Assembly (NCBI GenBank): GCA_965219915.1
Contig: OZ244794.1
Location: 2,294,001 to 2,358,000, forward strand
DNA length: 64,000 nucleotides
Direction of reading: 5' to 3'
From: Bin80 sp965219915
Lineage (GTDB): Bacteria; Bacteroidota; Rhodothermia; Rhodothermales; Bin80
The translations under genes were made by a program, and so were the position numbers. Below are positions 34,761 through 43,500 of this stretch, piece after piece (within the stretch, counting starts at the first letter, position 1; each line of letters begins with the position of its first letter). The notes beneath the pieces are model-generated. The model saw only the letters and a program-made list of their open reading frames with translations, was not told where the DNA came from and searched no databases.

Positions 34761-34970
34761 ATGGAGACGCAAGAAGTCAAGCAGCCCGGACACGACCAAG
34801 TACATGTATGTGGCAGAGAAAAGCATACGGGCACAGATGGCAAACAACCCGCTGATACAACTCCTATTGAGGTCAGCCGCAGTACTGAAGAAATTTTCCA
34901 GGAGATCAAGGTGCGGAGAGCAGAGGCATTGAGACTGTTGGCCGATCACCAGAGACCATTACAAGGTTGA
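34761..34970 (+). CDS. Small ORF in antitoxin position before the decayed Doc gene
   Basis: A 69-codon ORF starting METQEVKQPGHD and ending in an amphipathic helix (EEIFQEIKVRRAEALRLLADH). Its last ~10 codons overlap the beginning of the Doc-like reading frame, the usual arrangement for an antitoxin gene ahead of its toxin. I do not recognise a Phd, AbrB or RHH domain in it, so the antitoxin role rests on position only. It may itself be decayed, with its C-terminal helix belonging to the start of the toxin. Confidence 0.35.
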   Translation: METQEVKQPGHDQVHVCGREKHTGTDGKQPADTTPIEVSRSTEEIFQEIKVRRAEALRLLADHQRPLQG

Positions 34971-35310
34971 ACTGAGAGATGCCCTTAGAGCGAATCAATT
35001 GGCTGTGGGCGCTAGGTCCCGAGTCTTGAGAGAGAGTGATTTACTTTCTGCTCTCGGGAGGCCCTATCACGGAGTTTATTCATGAGAAGGCAGCCGCGCT
35101 CGTCCACGCAATTATATTTAACCATGCCTTTTTGATGGCAACAAGCGCACCGCCCACTACCTAGTTGAACTTCTTCTGAAAAAGAGCGGGTACAAGCTGT
35201 TAGGTTCAGATTCTGAGATATTTCAGAACTTTTGTCTTGTTGCTGCAGGGAAGTTAAATTATGAGGGTCTCAAGGAATGGCTGGAGAGCATCATAGTACC
35301 TTTGGATTAG
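34942..35310 (+). pseudogene. Doc-like (Fic/DOC family) toxin gene, frameshifted
   Basis: Three frames join to give a Doc-type protein. The first gives ITRDHYKVELRDALRANQ then RESDLLSALGRPYHGV. After a frameshift near 35078 comes IHEKAAALVHAIIFNHAFF. After a second shift in the T-run near 35130 comes DGNKRTAHYLVELLLKKSGY and a C-terminus LKEWLESIIVPLD ending at 35310. The Fic/DOC active-site motif H-x-F-x-D-G-N-K-R is complete across the second shift. Doc toxins phosphorylate EF-Tu, but two frameshifts mean this copy is almost surely inactive. No ATG opens the first frame. Confidence 0.72.
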
Positions 35311-35484
35311 GCCAGGTCTTTACAAGTTGTTGTGTCTTGTCACTCAACCGGGAAAGCGCCGACTCGTATGGGATCTTCGTGCGGATCAAACGCACCATTT
35401 GCTTTTTGCTCACCCTACCATTCATCCCTATTTATCTGATCATTTAGCCTAATGCTTTATTCAAGCTGATCATCAAATCTGCTC

Positions 35485-36360
35485 ATGCTTGTGCCTATCA
35501 ATTCTTCACGCTCCAGTCAGGCAAATGATGACTTGCATCTTATCAGTTTGTGGCTGAAAGGGAAAAGTGCACATTCGCAAGAAGCCTATACACGTGACGT
35601 TGAGCAATTTGTCGACTTCGTAGATTTACCGCTGAGTGAGATCAAGTTGCAGCATTTCTGGGACTGGGCTGATCACTTGAAAAAGCTAGGTGCTTTGCCC
35701 TCGACACAGGCACGTAAGCTGGCAGCGGTCAAGAGCCTGTTCAGCTTTGGGCATAGGATCGGGTATTTGCAATTCAATGTAGGAGTGGCAATTACATTAC
35801 CGAATATCCCTGATAAATTGGCTGAACGCATATTGTTGGAAGAAGATATTGTAGCAATTGTTAATCAGGCCCACACGCTGCGAAACCGCGTACTGCTCAA
35901 GCTTTTCTATGCCTCCGGTGCACGTGTATCTGAATTGACAAGCGTGTACTGGGGAGCTTTAATTCCAAGAGAAAATCAGCAAGGTCAAATATCCTTACTT
36001 GGAAAAGGTAGCAAGGTACGCACGCTAATGCTCCCAGCGTCAATCTGGAACGACCTGATGGAATTGAAGTCTGAGTCTGAGTTTAATAAACGTAGTCATC
36101 CAGTTTTCCGATCACGTAAAGGCGGTTCACTGTCTAGGCAACAGATTTGGCGTATCGTTAGGGACGCAGCGAGAGCGGCTGGGTTTGATAAAAACATATC
36201 GCCGCATTGGTTGCGTCATGCGCATGCTTCTCATGCTCTTGATCGTGGGGCCCCAGTTCACCTGGTTCAAGAATCCTTAGGTCATCGATCTCTTGCAACC
36301 ACAAGCAAGTATACCCATGCAAGGCCAGACGAGTCCTCGTCAAAATATCTGAACATCTAA
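35485..36360 (+). CDS. Tyrosine recombinase/integrase (XerC/D-like)
   Basis: A 291-aa site-specific recombinase. The N-terminal SAM-like core-binding domain spans residues ~15-100 (KSAHSQEAYTRDVEQFVDFV). The catalytic domain holds the full set of residues: arginine in SGARVSEL, lysine in GKGSKVRTL, H-x-x-R in HWLRHAHASHAL, histidine in LGHRSLATTSKY with the tyrosine nucleophile in the same motif. The length matches XerC/XerD, but its position next to a decayed toxin gene and away from a partner suggests an accessory or mobile-element enzyme rather than the dif recombinase. No att site was found; the inverted repeats at 34606-34657 are the nearest candidate. Confidence 0.87.
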   Translation: MLVPINSSRSSQANDDLHLISLWLKGKSAHSQEAYTRDVEQFVDFVDLPLSEIKLQHFWDWADHLKKLGALPSTQARKLAAVKSLFSFGHRIGYLQFNVGVAITLPNIPDKLAERILLEEDIVAIVNQAHTLRNRVLLKLFYASGARVSELTSVYWGALIPRENQQGQISLLGKGSKVRTLMLPASIWNDLMELKSESEFNKRSHPVFRSRKGGSLSRQQIWRIVRDAARAAGFDKNISPHWLRHAHASHALDRGAPVHLVQESLGHRSLATTSKYTHARPDESSSKYLNI

Positions 36361-36566
36361 GCGCCACGTATACTCTGGCTCAGCAAGCTTCGAAGAAAAC
36401 TCAGTGAGCGGGCGCTTTAGAGTGCCCAGAGGCTTGATAGCTATCAAATTCCAGTCCCCAATCCTCAACACACGTGTGCGCATGATGTGCGGGCGTGTGT
36501 TCGTTCAGCCCGCTGCACGGAATGGAGCAAGCATAGATGCAGCGCATATGTGGCCAGTGCACTGCC
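36361..36566. other. Convergent intergenic region with two palindromes
   Basis: The gap between the recombinase and the convergent ATPase gene holds a 14-bp perfect palindrome TTGATAGCTATCAA (36434-36447) and an 8-bp inverted repeat AACACACG/CGTGTGTT (36467-36474 and 36494-36501). Neither is followed by a T-run, so a rho-independent terminator is not supported. Nothing else is visible. Confidence 0.4.
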
Positions 36567-37685
36567 CTATACCTCATTATTATTGCGCGACAATAATTGA
36601 CCTGTTTCAGCGTCGAATAAGTGAGTTTTATCAATGTCGGGCTGAAACCAAATCTGTCTCGAAACTCCATAATTTGAGGTGCCATTTACCCGGGCCATCA
36701 ATGTGTTAGACGCCGTCTTACCATACACGTGTGATTCAGCACCCAGGTGCTCCTCAAGTATGATTTCGGCTTCGACTAAGCCATTGTTTTTCCTACCGCT
36801 GATATCAGCAATCAGACGTAGATTTTCTGGTCGGACGCCAAGCACAACGGACTGACCATCATAGACATCTTGTGAGCTATTGGGCATTGCAACGCACAGA
36901 TCGCGCTCTTTGGCAACAAAGCTGTAATTTCCTTTCCTTCCCTCTATGTGGCCATCAATAAAATTCATCGCAGGGCTGCCGATGAATCCAGCTACAAATC
37001 GATTTTGAGGTTGGTGGTAAAGCGTAACCGGAGCATCAATCTGCTGAATCGTTCCCTCATTCATAACTACTATGCGGTCCCCCAATGTCATTGCCTCCGT
37101 TTGATCGTGGGTGACATAAACCATCGTAGCATTTAACTCTCGGTGCAGGCGTGCCAATTCTGTACGCATTTGGACACGCAGTTTCGCGTCGAGATTAGAA
37201 AGTGGCTCGTCGAACAAAAAGACTTTTGGTTTGCGAACAATCGCACGCCCCACCGCAACCCGCTGCTGTTGTCCACCGGAAAGCTGTTTAGGCTTTCGAT
37301 CAAGGATATCGGTGATTCCCAGAATTTCAGCGGCCTGCCCTACCCGCTTTTTGATTTCGGCCTTTGAATACTTTCTCAGCTTCAGACCAAAGGCCATGTT
37401 ATTGAAAACCGTCATATGTGGATATAGAGCATAGTTCTGGAAAACCATTGCTACATCTCTATCCTTCGGTGGAATCTCATTTACAACATCATCATCGATG
37501 CTAATCAATCCGTGTGTAACAGATTCCAGGCCGGCTAGCATCCGTAGCGTAGTGCTCTTGCCACAACCTGACGGTCCGACAAGCACCGTAAGCTCACCGT
37601 CTGCTACCGTGAAGCTCGCCCGATCCACAGCAAGGTGACCATTGCTGTATACTTTCGTGACATTATCAAAGGTTACACTTGCCAT
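36567..37685 (-). CDS. ABC transporter ATPase, MalK/UgpC/MsiK type (orphan)
   Basis: A 372-aa ATP-binding subunit of a carbohydrate ABC importer. Walker A is VGPSGCGKST, the Q-loop region VFQNYALYPHM, the signature LSGGQQQRVAVGRA, Walker B KVFLFDEPLSNLD, and the H-loop YVTHDQTEAM. C-terminal TOBE/OB-like domain: GFIGSPAMNFIDG and VLGVRPENLRL, as in MalK. The ATG at 37685 (MASVTFDNV) is chosen over 37745 because the conserved domain begins there. No permease or binding protein lies nearby, so it probably energises transporters encoded elsewhere, like MsiK. It diverges from the LacI-PurC gene. Confidence 0.92.
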   Translation of the reverse strand: MASVTFDNVTKVYSNGHLAVDRASFTVADGELTVLVGPSGCGKSTTLRMLAGLESVTHGLISIDDDVVNEIPPKDRDVAMVFQNYALYPHMTVFNNMAFGLKLRKYSKAEIKKRVGQAAEILGITDILDRKPKQLSGGQQQRVAVGRAIVRKPKVFLFDEPLSNLDAKLRVQMRTELARLHRELNATMVYVTHDQTEAMTLGDRIVVMNEGTIQQIDAPVTLYHQPQNRFVAGFIGSPAMNFIDGHIEGRKGNYSFVAKERDLCVAMPNSSQDVYDGQSVVLGVRPENLRLIADISGRKNNGLVEAEIILEEHLGAESHVYGKTASNTLMARVNGTSNYGVSRQIWFQPDIDKTHLFDAETGQLLSRNNNEV

Positions 37686-37730
37686 GGAATTGTGTAAGAA
37701 CAGCCATGCTGGAAATATAGTACAAGGCGC

Positions 37731-37757
37731 TGCATTAGGGGTCATATTTCTAATGCA
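37731..37757. promoter_or_regulatory. Dyad in the ATPase/LacI-PurC divergent region
   Basis: TGCATTAG (37731-37738) and CTAATGCA (37750-37757) are perfect 8-bp inverted repeats 11 nt apart. CCGATATCG follows at 37761-37769. They lie in the 114-bp region between the divergent ATPase and LacI-type starts, where the LacI protein would be expected to bind. The palindrome is seen; its use as an operator is inferred. Confidence 0.45.
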
Positions 37758-37781
37758 CTACCGATATCGCGTTAAACTGCA

Positions 37782-39797
37782 TTGAGATTAAATACTCTCA
37801 TGCCACATTCCAAGCCGCACGTTACGATCTATGAGGTTGCCAATAAGGCAGGCGTAGCGATTTCGACTGTATCTCGTGTTCTGAACGAATCTTCTGATGT
37901 GGCGGATTATACTCGTGAACATGTACTTAATGTTATTGATGAACTTCAGTATCGTCCTAATCGCGTAGCCAAGGCCTTAGCCCAACAAGGATCGAGCCTA
38001 ATTGCAATAGCAACACCAACAATTACAACCCCTTTCCATAATTCTCTCCTCAAAGGTCTACGAGCAGTTTTGATTGCCGCAGATGAAGAAAGGGATCTAT
38101 TGCTCTTTGATTTGGGGAGTACTGATCCGCTGGCGCGTTTGCGCAGCAAATTGAAGGGAGGTAAGGTGGATGGATTGATCTTAGCGGGAATACCGGTATC
38201 TCCTCCTCTGGCCAAGGAGCTGAAAGCGTTTAGTGCACCGGTTATACTTATAGGTAATCATCATTCAGACTTTGACTGCTTTTATTGGGATAATGCTGTT
38301 GGAGCAAGGGAAGCCACAGAGCACCTACTGTTTCGGGGACATCGACGTATCGGCCTGATTCGGGCCCACACAGATGGTTATGTACAGCTTCAGCGTATTC
38401 AAGGCTACAAGGAGGCACTGAAAAAGTATGGCGTCAAAATCGACAATGACCTCATCCAGAGCGGAACTACCGTGAAGCACGCTGGATTCAGCGAGGAACA
38501 GGGTGTCGAGGCAATGCAGCAACTCCTGCAGATAACCCCGCCTATATCAGCAGTTTTGGCAAGTAGTGACGTGCAGGCAATTGGCGCATGGAAAGTAATT
38601 CGGGACGCGGGCAAACGTGTACCGCAGGATATTGCCCTGGTCGGATATGATGATGTTAAAACTAGTTACTACATTGGGTTAAGCAGTGTTGACCAGAGCA
38701 TTGAGCAGATCGGCCGCTTAGCAGCTGAACGTTTGCTCTACCGTCAGAATAATCCCTCAGAAAAAGTACGTATAGACGAGAAGATTGTACCGAACCTATG
38801 TGTACGACGCTCCAGTAATTTCAACCGAACTACAAACAGAATGCACATCGAAGCAATTCAAAACCAGTTGGATAAGACATTGACCGGGACTGAGTTTTCA
38901 GATCTGGGCAAAAAGTACCGAGGAAAAGTGCGGGATACATACGACCAAGGGGATCGACTAATCATGGTTACGACGGACCGGATATCCGCGTTTGACTACG
39001 TCCTTCGTCAAACCATCCCATTCAAAGGACAGGTACTCAATCAACTAGCCGCCTATTTTTTTGAGGCAACCAGTGATATCATTCCAAATCAGATATTGAG
39101 TGTGCCGGATTCTAATGTTACAATCGCACAGAAATGCGAGCCGGGGAAGCTTGAATTCGTGGTCCGGGGATATCTGGTCGGACATGCATGGCGGACATAC
39201 CGCAGAGGCAAGCGTGTGCTTTGCGGGAAGTCATTGCCTGATGGACTGAACGAAAATGACCGGCTGCCCAAACCGATTCTCACTCCTACAACGAAGGCAC
39301 AAGTCGGTCATGATGAAGACATTAGTCGGGAAGCCGCTATTGAACAGGGTCTTATTGACGCGGAGACCTTCGATCGACTTGAAGAAGTTTCCCTGGCCCT
39401 GTTCAAGCGAGGCACGGAATTGGCTGCGAACCAGGGACTGATTCTTGTCGATACGAAATATGAATTCGGAAAAACTCCAGATGGCGAATGGGTTCTTATT
39501 GATGAAGTCCATACGCCGGACTCTTCGCGCTACTTCTACCTTGAACCATATGAGGACCTTCTCCGCGAGGGCAAGCCTCAACAGCAGCTGTCAAAAGAAT
39601 TTGTACGTGAATGGTTAATGGAGAGGGGGTTTCAAGGCAAAGATGGGCAGGTACTCCCCGACCTCTCAGACGAATTCCGTACCCAGGTATCTGTTCGTTA
39701 CGTTGAGTTGTTCGAAAAAGTGACCGGCAGAGCATTCACACCTGACACGCACCCCGATCCAGAAGGCCGAATCCGGGAAGCGCTCAAGTCACGGTAG
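37782..39797 (+). CDS. purC: LacI-family regulator fused in frame to SAICAR synthetase (PurC)
   Basis: One uninterrupted 671-codon frame. Residues ~12-350 are a complete LacI regulator: HTH VTIYEVANKAGVAISTVSRVL, then the periplasmic-binding-protein-like domain with PVILIGNHH, GHRRIGLI and IALVGYDDV. A short linker follows. From 38841 (MHIEAIQNQL) a complete PurC runs to the end: KYRGKVRDTYDQGDRLIMV, DRISAFD, GYLVGHAWRTYRRG, LDEVHTPDSSRY-like DEVHTPDSSRYF, and a full C-terminus. PurC makes SAICAR in purine synthesis. Two proteins may still be made if translation restarts at the ATG at 38841, but there is no stop between them. The likely first start is 37800. The 3' end overlaps convergent moaE by 14 nt. 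Confidence 0.88.
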   Translation: MRLNTLMPHSKPHVTIYEVANKAGVAISTVSRVLNESSDVADYTREHVLNVIDELQYRPNRVAKALAQQGSSLIAIATPTITTPFHNSLLKGLRAVLIAADEERDLLLFDLGSTDPLARLRSKLKGGKVDGLILAGIPVSPPLAKELKAFSAPVILIGNHHSDFDCFYWDNAVGAREATEHLLFRGHRRIGLIRAHTDGYVQLQRIQGYKEALKKYGVKIDNDLIQSGTTVKHAGFSEEQGVEAMQQLLQITPPISAVLASSDVQAIGAWKVIRDAGKRVPQDIALVGYDDVKTSYYIGLSSVDQSIEQIGRLAAERLLYRQNNPSEKVRIDEKIVPNLCVRRSSNFNRTTNRMHIEAIQNQLDKTLTGTEFSDLGKKYRGKVRDTYDQGDRLIMVTTDRISAFDYVLRQTIPFKGQVLNQLAAYFFEATSDIIPNQILSVPDSNVTIAQKCEPGKLEFVVRGYLVGHAWRTYRRGKRVLCGKSLPDGLNENDRLPKPILTPTTKAQVGHDEDISREAAIEQGLIDAETFDRLEEVSLALFKRGTELAANQGLILVDTKYEFGKTPDGEWVLIDEVHTPDSSRYFYLEPYEDLLREGKPQQQLSKEFVREWLMERGFQGKDGQVLPDLSDEFRTQVSVRYVELFEKVTGRAFTPDTHPDPEGRIREALKSR

Positions 39798-40242
39798 CGT
39801 CTGGGGGTTCCTTGCCCTCGATCCATTTCACTTGGCCGTCGGTAAGGTGCTCCTGTTTCCAAATAGGGACTTGGACTTTAAGTCGGTCAATCAAAAATCG
39901 ACATGCCTCGAATGCTTCGGGGCGGTGCGCCGTCGCTACGCCAACCAGTACACTTGCTTCAGCAAGGGGAACTTCTCCCAGTCGGTGGAGAATGCATGCA
40001 CGGTCGATCGGCCAACGCCTTGCAGCTATGTCTACCATGAGATGCATTTCTCGCAGTGCCATAGGTTCATAGCTCTCGTATAGCAGCAATGTGGTTTCGC
40101 GGTCGTCAGTCCACTGTCGAGTAGTACCTATAAATAATGCAATCCCGCCGGCTGCAGGTGTTTGCAGAAATCGATAAGCCGCTGCGATATCAAGAGGTGC
40201 CTTTGATAGCGACAACCAGCGTTTGTTTGATTCTTCAGCCAC
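39784..40242 (-). CDS. moaE: Molybdopterin synthase catalytic subunit MoaE
   Basis: A 152-aa MoaE. It transfers sulfur from MoaD to precursor Z to form molybdopterin. Visible family features are GGIALFIGTTR, LLYESYEPMALREM, the basic region ILHRLGEVPLAEASVLVGV, AHRPEAFEACRFLID and the catalytic lysine region VPIWKQEHLTDG. It overlaps moaD by 8 nt, so the two are translationally coupled, and its 3' end overlaps the convergent purC gene by 14 nt. Length is normal. Confidence 0.93.
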   Translation of the reverse strand: MAEESNKRWLSLSKAPLDIAAAYRFLQTPAAGGIALFIGTTRQWTDDRETTLLLYESYEPMALREMHLMVDIAARRWPIDRACILHRLGEVPLAEASVLVGVATAHRPEAFEACRFLIDRLKVQVPIWKQEHLTDGQVKWIEGKEPPDATVT

Positions 40243-40483
40243 CGCTCACAGGGGTTATAAGGGCCAGTTCATCGCCAGCATGAATGATCCTTGATTCCAG
40301 TGCATACTCATGATTTACAGCAAGGCGCATAACGTTTCGATATGGAGCCATCGTAGGATACTGCTTACACGCCAAATCAAGAAATTCACTTACAGTAATG
40401 CCAGGTTGGGTTTCCAAGTCAACTAATTCTGTGTTTAGCTTTGATTTCAGGACACTATGAAGTTGAATCTTAAATGATAGCAT
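40235..40483 (-). CDS. moaD: Molybdopterin synthase sulfur carrier MoaD
   Basis: An 82-aa ubiquitin-fold sulfur carrier. It ends in SGG-type ALITPVSGG, the glycine pair that is adenylated and thiocarboxylated. VRLAVNHEYA and DELALIT are typical strands. The ATG at 40483 (MLSFKIQLH) is chosen because it begins the beta-grasp fold; the frame extends to 40549 but the extra residues overlap the preceding restriction gene. It lies 31 nt downstream of that gene and overlaps moaE. Confidence 0.9.
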   Translation of the reverse strand: MLSFKIQLHSVLKSKLNTELVDLETQPGITVSEFLDLACKQYPTMAPYRNVMRLAVNHEYALESRIIHAGDELALITPVSGG

Positions 40484-40514
40484 GAACCGTCGTGGTTTCT
40501 TCTCTGATACACTC

Positions 40515-43500
40515 TTATGAAAACTCAATTTCACGGAGGGTTTCGACAATCCTGATTGTCTCTAGGCTAACTGTGATCACTTGTGCGAGCAATCTGAGCG
40601 GATAGGCAGGATCCTGCATTGTTTCAAGTGCGTAGCGGTTGGCATCGTTGACGATCTGGCTGGCACTGTCTGTTTTCACCCTTTGTCTTTCCATTACCCA
40701 CGCAATAGCCGACTTGCCGTTGACCATATAATCATAGGCTTCAATTGGTATCCCCCGTACGGTAATGTGGTCGTTATAAACGATCCTTGACCGATCTTTG
40801 TCTTGCCCTTTACCAGGGTGCCTCATGTTTTTGTTGTCCACCCGAAACCAATTTTCTGGCGATAAGCCTTTTTCAGGCTCCCAACCGCCCACTTCAAAGC
40901 TAATGGGGTATTCTGACGCATCTTCATAGTGGACGTGCAATTCCCCGAGTTTTCTGCCTACTTGTACAAGCATCCAGAGCTGCTCAGCATCTTTGGGCAA
41001 TGGGATCCGCGGCAATTCCTTTCGCAGGTTTGCCGCATACTTTTTCCGATAGGATGGAACATGGAGAACTCCGTAGATACAGTAGAACAGGTCATCTGCA
41101 GTGAGGATTTCACCCAACATTCTTTCCTGGAAGGCCTGCAATGCTTCCTCCCTAACTGCACTTTTGCGTAAGTATCCGTGGGAGTCCGCATCCAAAGAGA
41201 CATCCTCTGGAAACAAATCTTCCTTAGCTTCATCGGGTTTTGAATATAGCCAACGAGGAAAACACTGACCTGATGCAATACAATGGAGATTCGGAATGTC
41301 CTTGACCATCAGACACGAAAAGGCATCCGTCTCTCCTCTCCCCGTCACACAGATCAGAAGGTTCTCCGCCTCTTCATGCGGCAAGATCTTAGGAATCTGA
41401 TAGACCCGCTCATTTAGCCTGCGACTATGGAAGAGATATTGACGGGTGAAGGGCCTGTATTGGGAGGTGGTGATTCTACCGTCTTCAAAATTCAGTTCTT
41501 TATTCTTTGCTAGATCATCTTTCAGGTTCGCGGTCCAGCTAATCTTAGTGGCATCATTGTTTACAAAACTTGTGATTTCTGCTGCTGTCCATACCCGTCC
41601 CGTGAGATTTTCCTCTTGAAGCCTTGCGCGCTCACTCTCATAAAAACGAATCATCGCGCGAATATTCCATCGAAGTGTAGCTTCTGAGTAATTGTGGCAC
41701 CAAGCATCTCGATTCGTTGCAACACCCAAAGAATAATTCTGAAAAATTACATCTTCTGTCTTACCCCTCTTATCCCCCAGCGCCATGAATTTTTCAAAGC
41801 CTTCGTCCCGCTGGTTGAGCCAATCGTGATGAGCATTGGGCTTAAGTTCTCTCCATTCCCCTGCAAGCCCTTGAAATCCTCGGAACGTCTTCACCTTGTC
41901 CAGCTTCTCATCACGGCTTAGATAGTCGCCGATGTCGTGATAGAGGATTCTGCATCCCTTTCGATTTGGGTTCTTTACAAGAATCGTGATTGCTACCGGT
42001 GCACGTGATCCTGCTCCAAATACCGATCCTCCTTCTGTACGTCGTTTCTCTCCTTGAGTGCGGGCATTCCCCCGCAAATTCAACACATAAATAGAGGTAA
42101 ACTCATCCGTCAGGCATTTCCGCATTCCATCCATCGCATTCCCCTCCAGCCAGCTTGCATTGGTGACTAACCCAATTATGCCGCTTTTTCCAATTCGATC
42201 TGTAGCCCAACGGATTGCTAGAACATAGCTGTCGTACAAATTCCTCTTTAGTCCTGCACTTGAATATTTTGCATAAGAGCTTTCAATCTTCTGATTCAAT
42301 AAAGGATAAGATTGATTTTTTGCAGCATCATTCTCGCTCTTCTGCCCTGTACTCCATGGAGGATTGCCTACAATCACGCGAATCTGCGCCTGTTTCTGTC
42401 TTTTCCGCTGCTCTGAGTTCTCAGGAAGGATATCGGCGATCATATCCCTACTATCCTGCATTTCAAACGTATCTGTCAGGATGATCCCCGGAAATCGTTC
42501 GTACCGGTCAGTTTCTATCTCTGCGTGATATGCCTCCTCAATATTTACAGCTGCAATGTAGTAGGCCAAGAGCATGATCTCATTGGCATGAATCTCGGAT
42601 TGGTACTTTCGTGCAAGTACATCCCGTGTAATCAATCCATTCTGGATCGTGCGAGTGATGAAGGTTCCCGTTCCCGTGAATGGATCCAGAATCTCTACAC
42701 CTTCCGAGGAAAGCGATTGCCCAAACTCATCTCGCAACAACTCATCAATGGAGTGTAGGATGAAATCCACGATATCAATCGGCGTATACACAATCCCAAG
42801 CCGCTCCGCCGTCTTCGGAAATGCATTCCGAAAGAATTTGTCATATAACTCTATGATAATCTTTTGCCGTGCCAACGGCGTGTTTGCTGCCTTAGCCCGT
42901 CGGGCAACACTGGCATAGAATTCGTCGAGGCTCTCTGCCTCCACTTCAATTTTTGCCGGCTCTAGTACCTCCAGTACTAGCTGCATCCCCTTGCTGATTG
43001 GGTTCTCATCCACGAACCGCCCATCTCCATGCAACGCTTCAAATACCGGCCTCGTCACCATGTGTTGTGCCAGCATCTCAATCGCTTCCCTCTCCGAAAT
43101 CCCCTCATTCAGGTCATCCTGCAATTCTGCCAGAAAACCTTGAAATACGTCCCGTGCTGCTTCATTTCGATTCACCATATCGGTAATCCGAACAATATGT
43201 TTCTGTGCAATCTCAGCGACATCAATGGCCCATTCATCCCAGTACTTTCGGCTTCCACATTTTTCAACGATCTTTGCACGAATTGCGGCTGGGAGATCGA
43301 ATTCCAGGAATAATTGCTTTCCACCCACTCCATTGGATTCAGATGAACCATTATCAGAAGTTCCATTGCCATTCGGGGAAGATATCGTTGATTGCTGCTG
43401 CCAGTCTGAGAGCCTGATGATCCCCAGGTGTTGGCCCGACTTGCCTTCTTCAAGTAAATTCAGCATTGCCTCAAATCGCTCATCATGCGAGCGAATAGCA

